In this document: one piece after another, positions 24,364 to 33,150 of the stretch
How the letters are laid out: each line of letters opens with the position of its first letter
Numbering within the stretch: the first letter of the stretch is position 1
Origin: Streptomyces albicerus
GTDB lineage: Bacteria; Actinomycetota; Actinomycetes; Streptomycetales; Streptomycetaceae
Direction of reading: 5' to 3'
DNA length: 64,000 nucleotides
NCBI RefSeq assembly: GCF_008905045.1
Contig: NZ_VWMY01000025.1
Location: forward strand, 88,332 to 152,331
Notes under the pieces: generated by a model
Told to the model about the DNA's origin: nothing
Databases searched by the model: none
Seen by the model: only the letters and a program-made list of their open reading frames with translations
Translations under genes and position numbers: made by a program

Positions 24364-24827
24364 ACATTCCGCCCGCCGTGCAGAACTGGCTCTCCGCCCG
24401 CCGCATCCGTCTCGACGACCGAGGGTCGGGCGCCGGCGCCGTCATCATCTTCGCGCTCGTGTTCCTGTCCCTCTCGGCCTTCGTCATCGACGGCGGTCTG
24501 TCGATCTCCAAGCGGGAACGGGCCGCCGACATCGCCGAACAGGCCGCCCGCTACGCGGCCCAGGACATAGACCGCGACGCCCTGTACGAGAACGAGGGCG
24601 GGCCTGCCCCGATCCTCTTCGAGAACTGCGGCGCCCGCGTCAAGGCCTTCGCCCAGGAGATGGGCATGAACGGCGCCGACATCGCCGCCACCCACTGCGT
24701 CGCCGCCAACGTCGACCAGGTCGAGGTGGAGGTCCAGCTGACGTATTCGCCGGTGTTCACGGGGATGTTCTACGGCGGGGATGTGGTGGTCCGGGGGCGG
24801 GCCGTGGCGGAGAACGAGGTCGGCTGA
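24360..24827 (+). CDS. TadG-like Flp pilus assembly protein
   Basis: 155 residues from GTG 24360, overlapping the previous stop. One N-terminal membrane helix (SGAGAVIIFALVFLSLSAFV) followed by DGGLSISKRERAADIAEQAA, the pattern of TadG/TadE-G-like proteins. Unlike its two neighbours it has no Gly-xxxx-Glu prepilin site, so it is probably not processed. The rest is a short extracytoplasmic domain with Cys in ENCGAR and THCVAAN. Last gene of the core Tad operon. Confidence 0.78.
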   Translation: MNIPPAVQNWLSARRIRLDDRGSGAGAVIIFALVFLSLSAFVIDGGLSISKRERAADIAEQAARYAAQDIDRDALYENEGGPAPILFENCGARVKAFAQEMGMNGADIAATHCVAANVDQVEVEVQLTYSPVFTGMFYGGDVVVRGRAVAENEVG

Positions 24828-24884
24828 CGCCACTGCGTCGGGTGAACGTCGCGACGGAGCCGTGTCGGTGACGGAAGCCGGACC

Positions 24885-24902
24885 GACCCCGCCGGCGGGG
24901 TC
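24885..24902. terminator. 18-bp perfect palindrome between convergent genes
   Basis: GACCCCGCC is followed directly by its complement GGCGGGGTC. It sits between the end of the Tad operon (24827) and the convergent WXG-like gene (24918), so it may end both transcripts. It has no loop bases, so the RNA hairpin would lose inner pairs. Confidence 0.5.
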
Positions 24903-24917
24903 AGGAAGTTCGGTGAG

Positions 24918-25253
24918 CTACTTGCCGCCGTCCTTCTTGCCGCCCTTCTCCTCGGACTTCACGCCCTCGGAGACCTGCTTCGCCAGGTCGTCGTCCAGCT
25001 TCTTGAACTCACGGACGACCGCCTCGGACATCTCGGCCAGCGCGTCGAGCTGCTGGCCGATGTCCTCGCGGCCGTCCTCCCAGTTGGACTCGAAGTCCTC
25101 CAGCTTGTCGTAGACACCGCCGTCGCCGATGTCGTCGCGGTAGGACTCGAACATCTTCTTGGTGTGGTTCATCCGCCGCTTGATGTCACGCAGCCGGGTT
25201 CCGTAGTCCTCGAGGTCGCTCAACGGGAGTGCGAGGTCGGGTTTGCCACCCAT
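24918..25253 (-). CDS. WXG100-like small protein, second cassette
   Basis: 111 residues from ATG 25253 with a strong AGGAGGGGG site seven bases upstream. It has two helical parts around a Trp turn (DFESNWEDGREDI), then FKKLDDDLAKQVSEGV and a lysine/glycine tail. The end matches the 4590 protein (FGKLDHDLAESL). The tail KSEEKGGKKDGGK is highly charged. It lies 133 bases after the secreted-protein gene, with a hairpin between, exactly as in the first cassette (135 bases). Probable type VII substrate or partner; no effector gene follows here. Confidence 0.65.
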   Translation of the reverse strand: MGGKPDLALPLSDLEDYGTRLRDIKRRMNHTKKMFESYRDDIGDGGVYDKLEDFESNWEDGREDIGQQLDALAEMSEAVVREFKKLDDDLAKQVSEGVKSEEKGGKKDGGK

Positions 25254-25325
25254 GTCAGGTCCCCCTCCTGATGGTTCCGTGGTGCGTGGCTTGGCGTGGC
25301 TCCTGCGACGGGAGTGTACGTCCGA

Positions 25326-25361
25326 GTCGAGTCGACGGTCTCGGAAGACCGCCGACTCGAC
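25326..25361 (-). terminator. 16-bp hairpin with one mismatch after the second secreted-protein gene
   Basis: GTCGAGTCGACGGTCT (25326-25341), loop CGGA, AGACCGCCGACTCGAC (25346-25361), one mispaired position. It begins 26 bases past the secreted-protein stop at 25387 and lies between it and the WXG-like start, mirroring the hairpin at 4978. Confidence 0.7.
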
Positions 25362-25386
25362 CGGCTCGGCGCTGACTCGGGTTGGG

Positions 25387-26469
25387 TCAGCGGTTGATCG
25401 ACTGAATCTCCTGGACGTTCATGTCCTGCGTGGTCTCGAAGGTGCCGTCGGGCAGGTCGCCGCCCGCGCCGCCCGTGCCCTCCCAGGTGATCTGCCAAGT
25501 GACGGAGGCCTTCAGCTCGTAGGGCTGCCCGTTCGTGGCGCGGAGGTACTTGATGCCGCACGGGGGTGTCTGCTCGGCGTCGCCCTTCTCGTACGGGGTG
25601 CCGATGGAGCCGTCGTCGTTGATCTCGCAGTCACCGGAGGCGGGGTAGGTCTCCGCGTCCTCCGTGCCCGGCTCCAGGTGCAGGGCGACCGGCTTGGCAG
25701 TGGTCTCCGCCCACAGGCCCGTGTTCGGCAGTTCCGCGCGGACCTGCACCTCCTGGAACGTGCCCTTGTCCAACCACACCCACGTGGGCAGGTTCACCGT
25801 GGACTTGGCCTCAGGTTTCAGCTCGATCTCGGTGTCGGGGACCTTGACCTTGTCGTAGGCGTACTCGGCAAGGGTCTTGGCAGTCGGGGCGTTCGGGACT
25901 TGAGGGATCTGGCCGGCGTCCTGCCAGAACATGATGAGACCGCAGTCCCAGGAGTCCGGGTCGGAGTCGTCGGGCGCGACGCTGCGCCAGAAGTAGCCGT
26001 CCTTGCCCTTGTTGTAGTTCTCGTAGCCGGGGGCGGACGTCCAGTTCTCGTCCATGTTGTCCTGTGGCTTGCCGTCCCTGTAGTGGTCGGTCCACAGCTC
26101 CTTGCCGAACCACGACTGGTGGATGCCGACGTCACCGTTGCCGTCCGACTCGTCCACGAACCGCTCGAGCCCCTCGGGGGTGAATACGGGTTCGTACCAG
26201 CAGGCCGGCGGCTTCCAGTTCGGGTCGACCGCCCCGAGGTTCCCCTTCTTTCCGCCGCCGTCCCCGCCCTTGGGATACGAGATCTTGATCTGTGAGTGGG
26301 TGGCGGAGGCGTAGATGTTCTGAGCGTTCGAGCCGCCGGAGGGAGGGGGCGTGGAGGGGGCGGGCGTGGTGTTGTCCGCGGGGCCGTCGGCGTGCGCGAT
26401 GCCTCCGCTCCACAGCAAGACCGCCGCGGCAGCAATGGAACTCCAGCGAAGCGCGTGTCCCGTCCTCAT
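25387..26469 (-). CDS. secreted protein, second cassette paralogue
   Basis: 360 residues from ATG 26469, overlapping the lipoprotein stop (ATGA) with AAGGAG eight bases upstream. Signal peptide to about residue 28 (WSSIAAAAVLLWSG, then GIAHADG). The mature protein shares with the 5025 protein KPPACWYEP/TPPPCWYAP, NLPTWxWLD, EPGTEDAE, QTPPCGIKYLR, LKASVTW and QSINR. It has the same length (360) as the first copy, so both copies are probably functional. Function unknown. Confidence 0.72.
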   Translation of the reverse strand: MRTGHALRWSSIAAAAVLLWSGGIAHADGPADNTTPAPSTPPPSGGSNAQNIYASATHSQIKISYPKGGDGGGKKGNLGAVDPNWKPPACWYEPVFTPEGLERFVDESDGNGDVGIHQSWFGKELWTDHYRDGKPQDNMDENWTSAPGYENYNKGKDGYFWRSVAPDDSDPDSWDCGLIMFWQDAGQIPQVPNAPTAKTLAEYAYDKVKVPDTEIELKPEAKSTVNLPTWVWLDKGTFQEVQVRAELPNTGLWAETTAKPVALHLEPGTEDAETYPASGDCEINDDGSIGTPYEKGDAEQTPPCGIKYLRATNGQPYELKASVTWQITWEGTGGAGGDLPDGTFETTQDMNVQEIQSINR

Positions 26470-27113
26470 GCCTGGCACTCCTTGGCCTTGCCCTTCACCT
26501 CGATGACCCGCGTCTTCCAGACCTGGGCGGAGTCAGTCGGAGGGAACATGAGCATGGTGAACCTCTGGAAACTACTCGCGCTCTCCTTCGTGTAGAGGGT
26601 CTTACCGGTCTTTATTTCTTTGCCGTAGAACTTGCCCTGGTCTCTGCAGAACGTGACGAGGACGCGCTTGCCATCGTTCAGCGTGTTGGTCTCGGCGTCG
26701 TAGTACTTGTCCGTCCCGGTGACGGTCCAGCCACCCTTCACCCAGGTCTGGATCTGGGACTTGGCGTACTGGGCGGCGGCGCCGTCGGAGTAGTACCGGT
26801 ACGCCGGGTCGTCCGGGTCCTGCTGTGCGATGCCGTGGTCCAGCGCGCGGATGTAGTTCTCCGCGTCGGTGAGTGCCGCCGCGTGCTTCGCGTCGGAGGG
26901 CTTGTCGAAGTCGAAGACCAGGTTCAGGCCCTTCGGCAGAGAGAGCTCGGGCTGGCCCGGGTCCGACTTCGAAGTCGACGGGCTGGCGCTCGACCCCTTG
27001 TCCGCCCCCTTGATGTCATCCGAAGACGAATCGTCACCCCCGCCGCAGGCAGTGAGCAGAAGCGCCGCGGTTGCGGCGAACGTGGCGGCGGTGGTCACGG
27101 TGTGGCGGGCCAC
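26466..27113 (-). CDS. lipoprotein, second cassette paralogue
   Basis: 215 residues from GTG 27113, with GGGGGAG seven bases upstream. Lipobox ALLLTAC at about 17-23, then a Ser/Asp linker. The domain has LNLVFDFDKPSDAK, NYIRALDHGI, WVKGGWTVTGTDKYYDAE, RVLVTFCRDQGKF and GKEIKTGKTL. Each block has its counterpart in the 6104 lipoprotein. It starts a two-gene operon with the secreted protein and is divergent from the LysM-BTAD gene. Confidence 0.78.
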   Translation of the reverse strand: MARHTVTTAATFAATAALLLTACGGGDDSSSDDIKGADKGSSASPSTSKSDPGQPELSLPKGLNLVFDFDKPSDAKHAAALTDAENYIRALDHGIAQQDPDDPAYRYYSDGAAAQYAKSQIQTWVKGGWTVTGTDKYYDAETNTLNDGKRVLVTFCRDQGKFYGKEIKTGKTLYTKESASSFQRFTMLMFPPTDSAQVWKTRVIEVKGKAKECQA

Positions 27114-27433
27114 GGGCGTACTCCCCCTGTGTAAGACGTGTGCAACAGAGAACGAAGCTATCAGGGGTGAGTAGAGGGCATCTGGGCGGCGATCGGGGAT
27201 TGTGTGGGGATCGTGAGATCTGTGACGTGACAGTTGCGAAGGGCCTCGGATCCCGGGTGGTGGCGCGGTCGACGCTCGACGAACAACCCGGACTTAGGGG
27301 GCGTTGGGTGAGGAAGTGGCCGGTGTGAAGGGGCTCGCCCTCTGCCCGCCCTTCGACACCCTCAATAAGATCTAAGTAGGCTCAGCACACCCCCACTCTC
27401 CCTCCCTCCACACACGACACCAGGACACCCGCC
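27114..27433. other. divergent intergenic region
   Basis: 320 bases between the lipoprotein and LysM-BTAD genes, without a supported gene. A possible plus-strand promoter is TCGACA (27353-27358), 18 bases, TAGGCT (27377-27382), about 45 bases before ATG 27434. TAAGAT at 27366 is another -10 candidate. Confidence 0.4.
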
Positions 27434-30421
27434 ATGGCGCGACGTACCACTTCCAACTCGACGGGAAGCTCGCCGGGTCCGAGGAATCGGACGCCGCAGC
27501 CCCTGCCCCGGCGTCGCCGTACGTTCGGGGACTTCGTCAAGGCGTTCCTGGCCTTTGTGGCACTGCTTGTGCTGGTCGTCGGCGTGCCTGGGGCGCTGGC
27601 CACGCAGATGGGGTGGCCGCTGCCTTCCGGGGCGCCGAAGCTGGAGTGGCTTCAGCAGGAGATCACCGTCGGCACGTTCACCAACGTGCTGACGGTCGTC
27701 GTCTGGTTCGCCTGGGCCCAGTTCACCGCCTGCGTGCTCGTCGAGGTGAAGGCCGCGGTGTCAGGTGTCGGGCTGCCGAACCGGGTGCCCGGCGCCGGAC
27801 CGAGCCAGTTGCTCGCAAGGCAGCTCGTCGCCGCCCTGCTGCTCGTCGGGGCGACCGCGGCGAGCTTCACGCCGGGGCTGTCGCAGCTCGGGCAGCAGTT
27901 GGAGGGGAACCAGCGGCCGGCCGCCGCGGCCGCGCAGCAGACGCCGGGCGGGCTGCTGGGGCAGCAGCAGGAGCAGGCGGCTTCCACCGCCGCCGCGCTG
28001 GCCGAGCAGGCCGCCGACGCCGCCGCGCACGCCGAGAGCGGGAGCAGCGCGCAAGGGGCCGATGACACGAAGTTCTATCGGATCCAGCCGCCGGAAGGGC
28101 GTCACCACGACTCCCTTTGGGAGGTCGCCGAGCGCCACCTCGGCGATGGGCGGCGGTACAAGGAGATCTACCAGCTCAACAAGGACCGTACGCAGCCCGA
28201 CGGTTCGAAGCTCTCCGAGGCCAGCCTCATCCGGCCCGGCTGGATCATGGAGATGCCCGGCGACGCCCGCGGCGGCGACCTCGTGGAGATGCCCGACGAG
28301 GCCCCGAAGGTGTCGGAAGAAGTCCAGCAGCAGATCTCCGACTACGCCCGGACCGGCGGCGCGGATCAGCAGCAGGGGAGCGGGCAGCAGGGAGGCGGGT
28401 CCCTCGATCGCGACACCGCCCACATCAGCCTTCCCGAGCAGCGGCCCGCCCCGGACCAGGGGCAGGGTCAGGGGCAGCAAGGTCAGCAGCAGGGCCAGGA
28501 GCACGCCGGTCCCGCCGCCGGGGAAGACAGCGGGTTCGGGCTGCCCCAGGCCCTCCTCGGTGCGCCTCTCCTTGCCGCCGGTCTTCTCGGTGCCCTCGGC
28601 CGGCGCCGCCGCCAGGCGCTGTGGCAGTCGGCCCTCGGTTCGGTCGGCGGGCGGCGCGGCATGGAGCCGCCGACCCCCACCGGCGCGGCCGCCGACGCGC
28701 AGGACGCGCTGATGGTGGGGGCCGACCCCGAGGGCGTACGCCTCCTCGACCGTTCCCTGCGGGGACTCGCAGCCGCACTCGCGGGTGAGTCCCGGCCGCT
28801 GCCGACCGTGTACGCGGCCTGGCTGAGCGGCAACGGCGATCTGCACCTCCAGCTCGCCCAGCCCGCCGGAAAGCCGCCGGCACCCTGGCAGCTCGGGCAG
28901 GACCAGACGTTCTGGATGCTCGCGCGGGCCGACGCCGAGCGGTACGAGGACGTCGACACGGCCGCTCCGTACCCGGGGCTCGTCAGCCTCGGCACGATGG
29001 ACGACTCGCGGCTGCTGCTCAACCTCGAGTCCGTCCCCGGCATCGTCTCGCTGAGCGGCCGCGAGCAGGACCGGGCGGGCGTATTCGCCTCCGTGGCCGC
29101 CGAGTTGGCGACCAACGGGTGGTCCGACCGCATGACGATCACGCTCGTCGGCTTCGGCGAGGACCTGACGCCGCTCGCGCCCAACCGGCTGCGCCACCTC
29201 GACGACGTCGAGGCGCTCGTCGAAACCATGGAGGCGGAGACGCGGCAGCGGCGCGGGGCATTGGGAGCGGCCGGACACGACTCCGTTCTCACCGGGCGTA
29301 CGGGCCCTGCCCAGCACACCCGTTGGGCTCCGCACCTTGTGCTGCTCGCCGCCGAGCCGTCCGCCGAGGACGCCGTCAAGCTCGCCGAACTCGCCGCCGA
29401 CGCAAGCCGGTTGGGCATCGGGTATCTCGTCGGCGCGCAATCGGGCGATCTGCCCGGCGCCGCCTGGGAGATGGAGATCACCAGCGAGGGCAAGCTCCTC
29501 GCGCCGCTCCTCGGACTCGAACTCGACGCGCAGCTCCTGCCGGTGGCCCAGCAGCGGGCCGTCGTCGAACTGTTCACCGACGCCGACCCCGAGCGCGACG
29601 ACAACCGCCCGACGACCACGCCGCCGTTCCTCGTCGACATCAGCGAGCAGGGGCGTCCCGCGGTGTACGCGCGGCTCGTCGGCCCGTACGAGATCATCGG
29701 GCTCGAGACGCCGGACGGTGAGCGCAGTCCGCTGCTGCACGAGGCGTTGGCGCTGTTGCTGCTGCACCGCGAAGGCGTTCATCCTCGGGTGCTGTCTTCC
29801 GCGCTCTGGCCGCGCGGCGTCACGGACGACGTGCGGGACGCGCTCGTCGAGCGGCTTCGCGCCTGGCTCGGCAACGATCCGGACGGCACGCCGCGGCTCG
29901 GCACCGACACGACCGGGCGGCTCAAGCTCGCCAAGTCCGTCGTGTCCGACCTGGATGTGCTGCGGTCGCTGTACCACGAGGCCACGCAGGGGCGGGGGGC
30001 CAACAGCCGGGCTGTGCGCGGGCGTTTGCTGACCGATGCGCTGGTGCTGGTGCGAGGGCCGTTGCTGGCCGAACGGCCGGCCGGGCGGTACGGCTGGCTC
30101 ACGCACGAGATCATCGACGCCCAACTGCCGCTCCTGGTCGCGGACATCGGGCTCGCCCTGTCCGCGTTCCATCTGGAGAAGGACCGGGCGGAGAAGGCCA
30201 TTGAGGCGCTCAACGCCGCGCTGGGGTCCGCGCCGGGGGACGAGAGGCTGTGGAACGAGTTGCTGCGGGCCACGCATGCCACCGGTGACAGCGACCGCTT
30301 GAAGAGGCTCGCTGCGGATCTGGTGTCGCGGAGTGGCGCGCGGGGGCTGCCGCCGCGTACGGAGGCTTTGCTGGACGAGTTGCTTCCCGCGTGGCGGAGT
30401 GGTGTTGCTGCCGTCGGATAA
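27434..30421 (+). CDS. membrane protein with LysM and C-terminal BTAD-type domains
   Basis: 995 residues from ATG 27434. N-terminal membrane helices near 36-57, 84-104 and 131-146, an Ala/Gln-rich stretch, then a LysM-like segment (about 222-275: HHDSLWEVAERHLGDG, YKEIYQLNKD, LIRPGWIMEMP). After a Gln-rich linker comes another helix (LLGAPLLAAGLLGALG, about 375-392). The large cytoplasmic-type part ends in a BTAD/SARP-like helical domain (about 770-990: HEALALLLLHREGVHPRVLS, LLRATHATGDSDRLKRL). The family occurs beside Tad and ESX-like loci in actinobacteria. It may link a wall-facing LysM to a TPR-like output. No helix-turn-helix is obvious. Confidence 0.72.
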   Translation: MARRTTSNSTGSSPGPRNRTPQPLPRRRRTFGDFVKAFLAFVALLVLVVGVPGALATQMGWPLPSGAPKLEWLQQEITVGTFTNVLTVVVWFAWAQFTACVLVEVKAAVSGVGLPNRVPGAGPSQLLARQLVAALLLVGATAASFTPGLSQLGQQLEGNQRPAAAAAQQTPGGLLGQQQEQAASTAAALAEQAADAAAHAESGSSAQGADDTKFYRIQPPEGRHHDSLWEVAERHLGDGRRYKEIYQLNKDRTQPDGSKLSEASLIRPGWIMEMPGDARGGDLVEMPDEAPKVSEEVQQQISDYARTGGADQQQGSGQQGGGSLDRDTAHISLPEQRPAPDQGQGQGQQGQQQGQEHAGPAAGEDSGFGLPQALLGAPLLAAGLLGALGRRRRQALWQSALGSVGGRRGMEPPTPTGAAADAQDALMVGADPEGVRLLDRSLRGLAAALAGESRPLPTVYAAWLSGNGDLHLQLAQPAGKPPAPWQLGQDQTFWMLARADAERYEDVDTAAPYPGLVSLGTMDDSRLLLNLESVPGIVSLSGREQDRAGVFASVAAELATNGWSDRMTITLVGFGEDLTPLAPNRLRHLDDVEALVETMEAETRQRRGALGAAGHDSVLTGRTGPAQHTRWAPHLVLLAAEPSAEDAVKLAELAADASRLGIGYLVGAQSGDLPGAAWEMEITSEGKLLAPLLGLELDAQLLPVAQQRAVVELFTDADPERDDNRPTTTPPFLVDISEQGRPAVYARLVGPYEIIGLETPDGERSPLLHEALALLLLHREGVHPRVLSSALWPRGVTDDVRDALVERLRAWLGNDPDGTPRLGTDTTGRLKLAKSVVSDLDVLRSLYHEATQGRGANSRAVRGRLLTDALVLVRGPLLAERPAGRYGWLTHEIIDAQLPLLVADIGLALSAFHLEKDRAEKAIEALNAALGSAPGDERLWNELLRATHATGDSDRLKRLAADLVSRSGARGLPPRTEALLDELLPAWRSGVAAVG

Positions 30422-30439
30422 GCGGGAGCCGTTCTATCG

Positions 30440-31177
30440 GTGGAGTGGCCTGTGGACCTCCTGCTGATCCTCGGTGCCGCCCTATGGGGCGGTGCCGTCG
30501 GCCTGCTCGTCCCCCGGCCCGCCCATCGCTTCTCCGTAGCCCCCGATGAGGAGTGGCAGACACAGTGCCCCGAAGGACACCCCATCCCGCACTGGGTCGG
30601 CTGGGCGCGATGCCGGCAGTGCGGGGGGCGTACGTACGGGCCCAGCACCCCCCTCGTCGCCCTCGCCACCGCCCTCGTCTGCGCAGCCCTCGCGGCAGCG
30701 ACCGGGACCCGGCCCGAGCTGGGCGTCTGGCTGCTGATCGCGCCGCTCGGCGTGCTCCTCGCCGTCGTGGACTTCACGGTGCAGCGGCTGCCGGACGTGC
30801 TGACGCTGTCCCTCGCGGGGGCCTCCCTGGTCCTGCTCGCGGGAGCAGCGGCGGCTCCCGAGCACGCCGGGGACTGGCTGACCGCGCTGTACGGAGCCCT
30901 CGCCCTCGGCGCCGGCTACTTCGTGCTCTTCCTCATCAACCCCAACGGCATGGGCTTCGGGGACGTGAAGCTCGCCCTCGGTCTCGGGGCGGTCCTCGGC
31001 TGGTACGGCTGGGGAGCGCTGCTGCTCGGTACCTTCGCCGGGTTCCTGTTCGGCGGGCTGTACGGGCTGGGGCTCGTCGTCATCCGCAAGGCCGGGCGGA
31101 AGACCTCCATCCCCTTCGGACCGTTCCTGATCACGGGCGCCTTCGTGGGGCTGCTCATCGGGGCGTACGCGGCCTGA
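30440..31177 (+). CDS. prepilin peptidase (A24 family)
   Basis: 245 residues from GTG 30440; GTG 30452 with GGAG six bases upstream is an equally good start. A polytopic membrane protein with both catalytic aspartates: D111 in AVVDFTVQRLPD and D175 in GFGDVKLALGLG. A Cys/His cluster near the N-terminus (QCPEGHPIPHWVGW, CRQCGG) is a reduced form of the PilD zinc motif. It would cleave the Flp pilin and the two TadE-like pseudopilins before their Gly-xxxx-Glu sites. It lies 19 bases after the LysM-BTAD gene. Confidence 0.9.
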   Translation: MEWPVDLLLILGAALWGGAVGLLVPRPAHRFSVAPDEEWQTQCPEGHPIPHWVGWARCRQCGGRTYGPSTPLVALATALVCAALAAATGTRPELGVWLLIAPLGVLLAVVDFTVQRLPDVLTLSLAGASLVLLAGAAAAPEHAGDWLTALYGALALGAGYFVLFLINPNGMGFGDVKLALGLGAVLGWYGWGALLLGTFAGFLFGGLYGLGLVVIRKAGRKTSIPFGPFLITGAFVGLLIGAYAA

Positions 31178-31295
31178 CGTCGGCGGATGGAGAAGGCCCG
31201 GCGTCAGCGGACGGAAAGGCCTGACGTCAGCGCGGCGAACCGGCTGGCGTACGCTGGATCAGTCCGTCCACACCCTTACGAAAGGGACCGCTCCG

Positions 31296-32495
31296 GTGAC
31301 CGAGAAGGCCGACCTTCAGTCCGTCCTCGACCGTGCCGCCGAGGGTGGGCGGATCACCCCGGAGGAGGCGCTCGACCTCTACCGCGACGCTCCGCTGCAC
31401 GCGCTGGGCGCCGCCGCGGACGCCGTACGCCGCCGCCGGTACGCCGGTACGGAGCACATCGCGACGTACATCATCGAGCGCAACATCAACTACACGAACG
31501 TATGCGTCACGGCGTGCAAGTTCTGCGCCTTCTACGCCCCGCCGAAGGACACCGCCAAGGGCTGGACGCGCGACCTCGACGACATCCTGCGCCGCTGCGC
31601 GGAGACCGTCGAGCTCGGCGGGACGCAGATCATGTTCCAGGGCGGACACCACCCGGACTACGGCGTCGAGTACTACGAGAAGCACTTCGCCGCGATCAAG
31701 GCCGTGTACCCGCAGCTCGTCATCCACTCCCTCGGGGCGTCGGAGGTCGAGCACATGGCCCGTATCTCCAAGGTGAGCGTGGAAGAGGCCATCTCGCGGA
31801 TTCACGCCGCCGGGCTCGACTCCTTCGCCGGCGCCGGCGCCGAGCTGCTGCCCGAGCGGCCGCGCAAGGCCATCGCCCCGCTCAAGGAGAGCGGCGAGCG
31901 CTGGCTGGAGATCATGGAGACCGCGCACAACCTGGGCGTGGAGTCCACGTCCACCATGCTCATGGGCACCGGTGAGACCAACGCCGAGCGCATCGAGCAC
32001 CTGCGCATGATCCGTGACGTACAGGACCGGACGGGCGGCTTCCGCGCCTTCATCCCGTACACGTACCAGCCCGAGAACAACCACCTCAAGGGCCGTACGC
32101 AGGCCACGCTCTTCGAGTACCTGCGGATGATCGCCATCGCGCGGCTCTTCATGGACAACATCGCCCACATCCAGGGCTCCTGGCTCACCACCGGCAAGGA
32201 GGTCGGCCAGCTCTCGCTGCATTACGGGGCCGACGACCTCGGTTCGATCATGCTGGAGGAGAACGTCGTCTCCTCGGCCGGCGCCAAGCACCGCTCCAAC
32301 CGCATGGAGATCATCGACCTGATCCGCAAGGCGGGGCGTGTGCCGGCTCAGCGGGCGACGACGTACGAGCACCTCGTCGTCCACGACGACCCGGCGAACG
32401 ACCCCGTCGACGAGCGGGTCCAGTCGCACATCTCGTCCACGGCGATCGAGGGCGGGACGGCCCACCCCGAGCTGAAGCTGCTCGCCTCCAACTAG
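31296..32495 (+). CDS. mqnC: cyclic dehypoxanthine futalosine synthase (radical SAM)
   Basis: 399 residues from GTG 31296 with AAAGGGA upstream. The radical SAM motif NVCVTACKFCAFY gives C70, C74 and C77 for the 4Fe-4S cluster. ERNINYTN before it, QGGHHPDYGVEYYE, FIPYTYQPENN and the end are typical of MqnC. It cyclises dehypoxanthine futalosine in the futalosine route to menaquinone. The pathway supplies the quinone used by the nuo complex encoded downstream. Cytoplasmic enzyme. Confidence 0.93.
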   Translation: MTEKADLQSVLDRAAEGGRITPEEALDLYRDAPLHALGAAADAVRRRRYAGTEHIATYIIERNINYTNVCVTACKFCAFYAPPKDTAKGWTRDLDDILRRCAETVELGGTQIMFQGGHHPDYGVEYYEKHFAAIKAVYPQLVIHSLGASEVEHMARISKVSVEEAISRIHAAGLDSFAGAGAELLPERPRKAIAPLKESGERWLEIMETAHNLGVESTSTMLMGTGETNAERIEHLRMIRDVQDRTGGFRAFIPYTYQPENNHLKGRTQATLFEYLRMIAIARLFMDNIAHIQGSWLTTGKEVGQLSLHYGADDLGSIMLEENVVSSAGAKHRSNRMEIIDLIRKAGRVPAQRATTYEHLVVHDDPANDPVDERVQSHISSTAIEGGTAHPELKLLASN

Positions 32496-32514
32496 GGTTC
32501 CGACTGGCGTTGCT

Positions 32515-32964
32515 GTGCTGACGATTCACACGGCCGGAGTGCTCCGCCGTGCCTGGGACGACTCCGAGCCGGTCAAGGACGGGGCTGTCGCGGTGGAGGG
32601 GGTTCTCGTCGCCGCGACCGGTTCGCTCGCCGAGCTTCAGGAGCGTTTCCCGGGTGCACGCGTGCGGCGGTGGCCCGGGGTGCTCGGGCCCGCGCTCGTC
32701 CACGAGGGCCCGCTGCCGGATGCGCCGACGCCGCGCGAACGAGTGCACGCGGTGTTGAAGCGGGGTGCGGTGGCGGTGCTGGAGGAGTTCGTGGACGCGC
32801 CCGAGTTGAGGGTGGCCGCCGAGCGCAATGGTCTGGTCGTCCTGTCACGTGATCGCCTCGCGGCGATCGTCGACGGGGGGCGAGCCGATCTCGCGGTCTT
32901 CGACGAGGACGGGGCGTGCGTCGCGACGGTGTGTGCGGGGCGTTTGGTGCACCGGCGACGGTAG
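32515..32964 (+). CDS. mini-amidohydrolase-like protein (imidazolonepropionase-like, barrel missing)
   Basis: 149 residues from GTG 32515. N-terminal strands (MLTIHTAGVLRRAW, GAVAVEGVLVAATGSLAEL) and C-terminal strands (RADLAVFDEDG, ATVCAGRLVHRRR) match the small beta domain of amidohydrolases. The catalytic barrel is gone: where PG...H.H metal ligands stand in enzymes, it reads PGVLGPALVHEGPL. The family is about 400 residues normally. It probably lacks hydrolase activity. Its place 19 bases after mqnC suggests co-transcription. Confidence 0.65.
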   Translation: MLTIHTAGVLRRAWDDSEPVKDGAVAVEGVLVAATGSLAELQERFPGARVRRWPGVLGPALVHEGPLPDAPTPRERVHAVLKRGAVAVLEEFVDAPELRVAAERNGLVVLSRDRLAAIVDGGRADLAVFDEDGACVATVCAGRLVHRRR

Positions 32965-33008
32965 CTCCGCTGATCGTGCGAATTTCGGCTGCGGGTCCGT
33001 AGTGGTTT

Positions 33009-33080
33009 GTCGCGCAGTTCCCCGCGCCCCCAAAAGCAAGGGGCACGCCGACTTCCTAGGGGTGCGGGGAGCTGCGCGAC
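33009..33080. repeat. long hairpin, one copy of a dispersed Streptomyces-type intergenic repeat
   Basis: A 22-base arm (33009-33030, centre GCGCAGTTCCCCGCG) pairs with 33059-33080 (centre GCGGGGAGCTGCGCG), leaving only two G-U wobble positions. The same core (GCGCGGGGAACTGCGCGACC) recurs at 34351-34370. It probably works as a terminator in front of menG. Confidence 0.7.
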
Positions 33081-33150
33081 CAGCCCCGAGGCACCGGCGT
33101 ACGGGCCGGGTGCCGGAGAGTCGCCCGGCCCGTACTGCCACAATGGGACC

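Noticed and set aside
27761..30277. 838-codon open frame antisense to the LysM-BTAD gene
   Set aside because: Shadow of strong codon bias; no recognisable motif, and the sense frame has clear domains.
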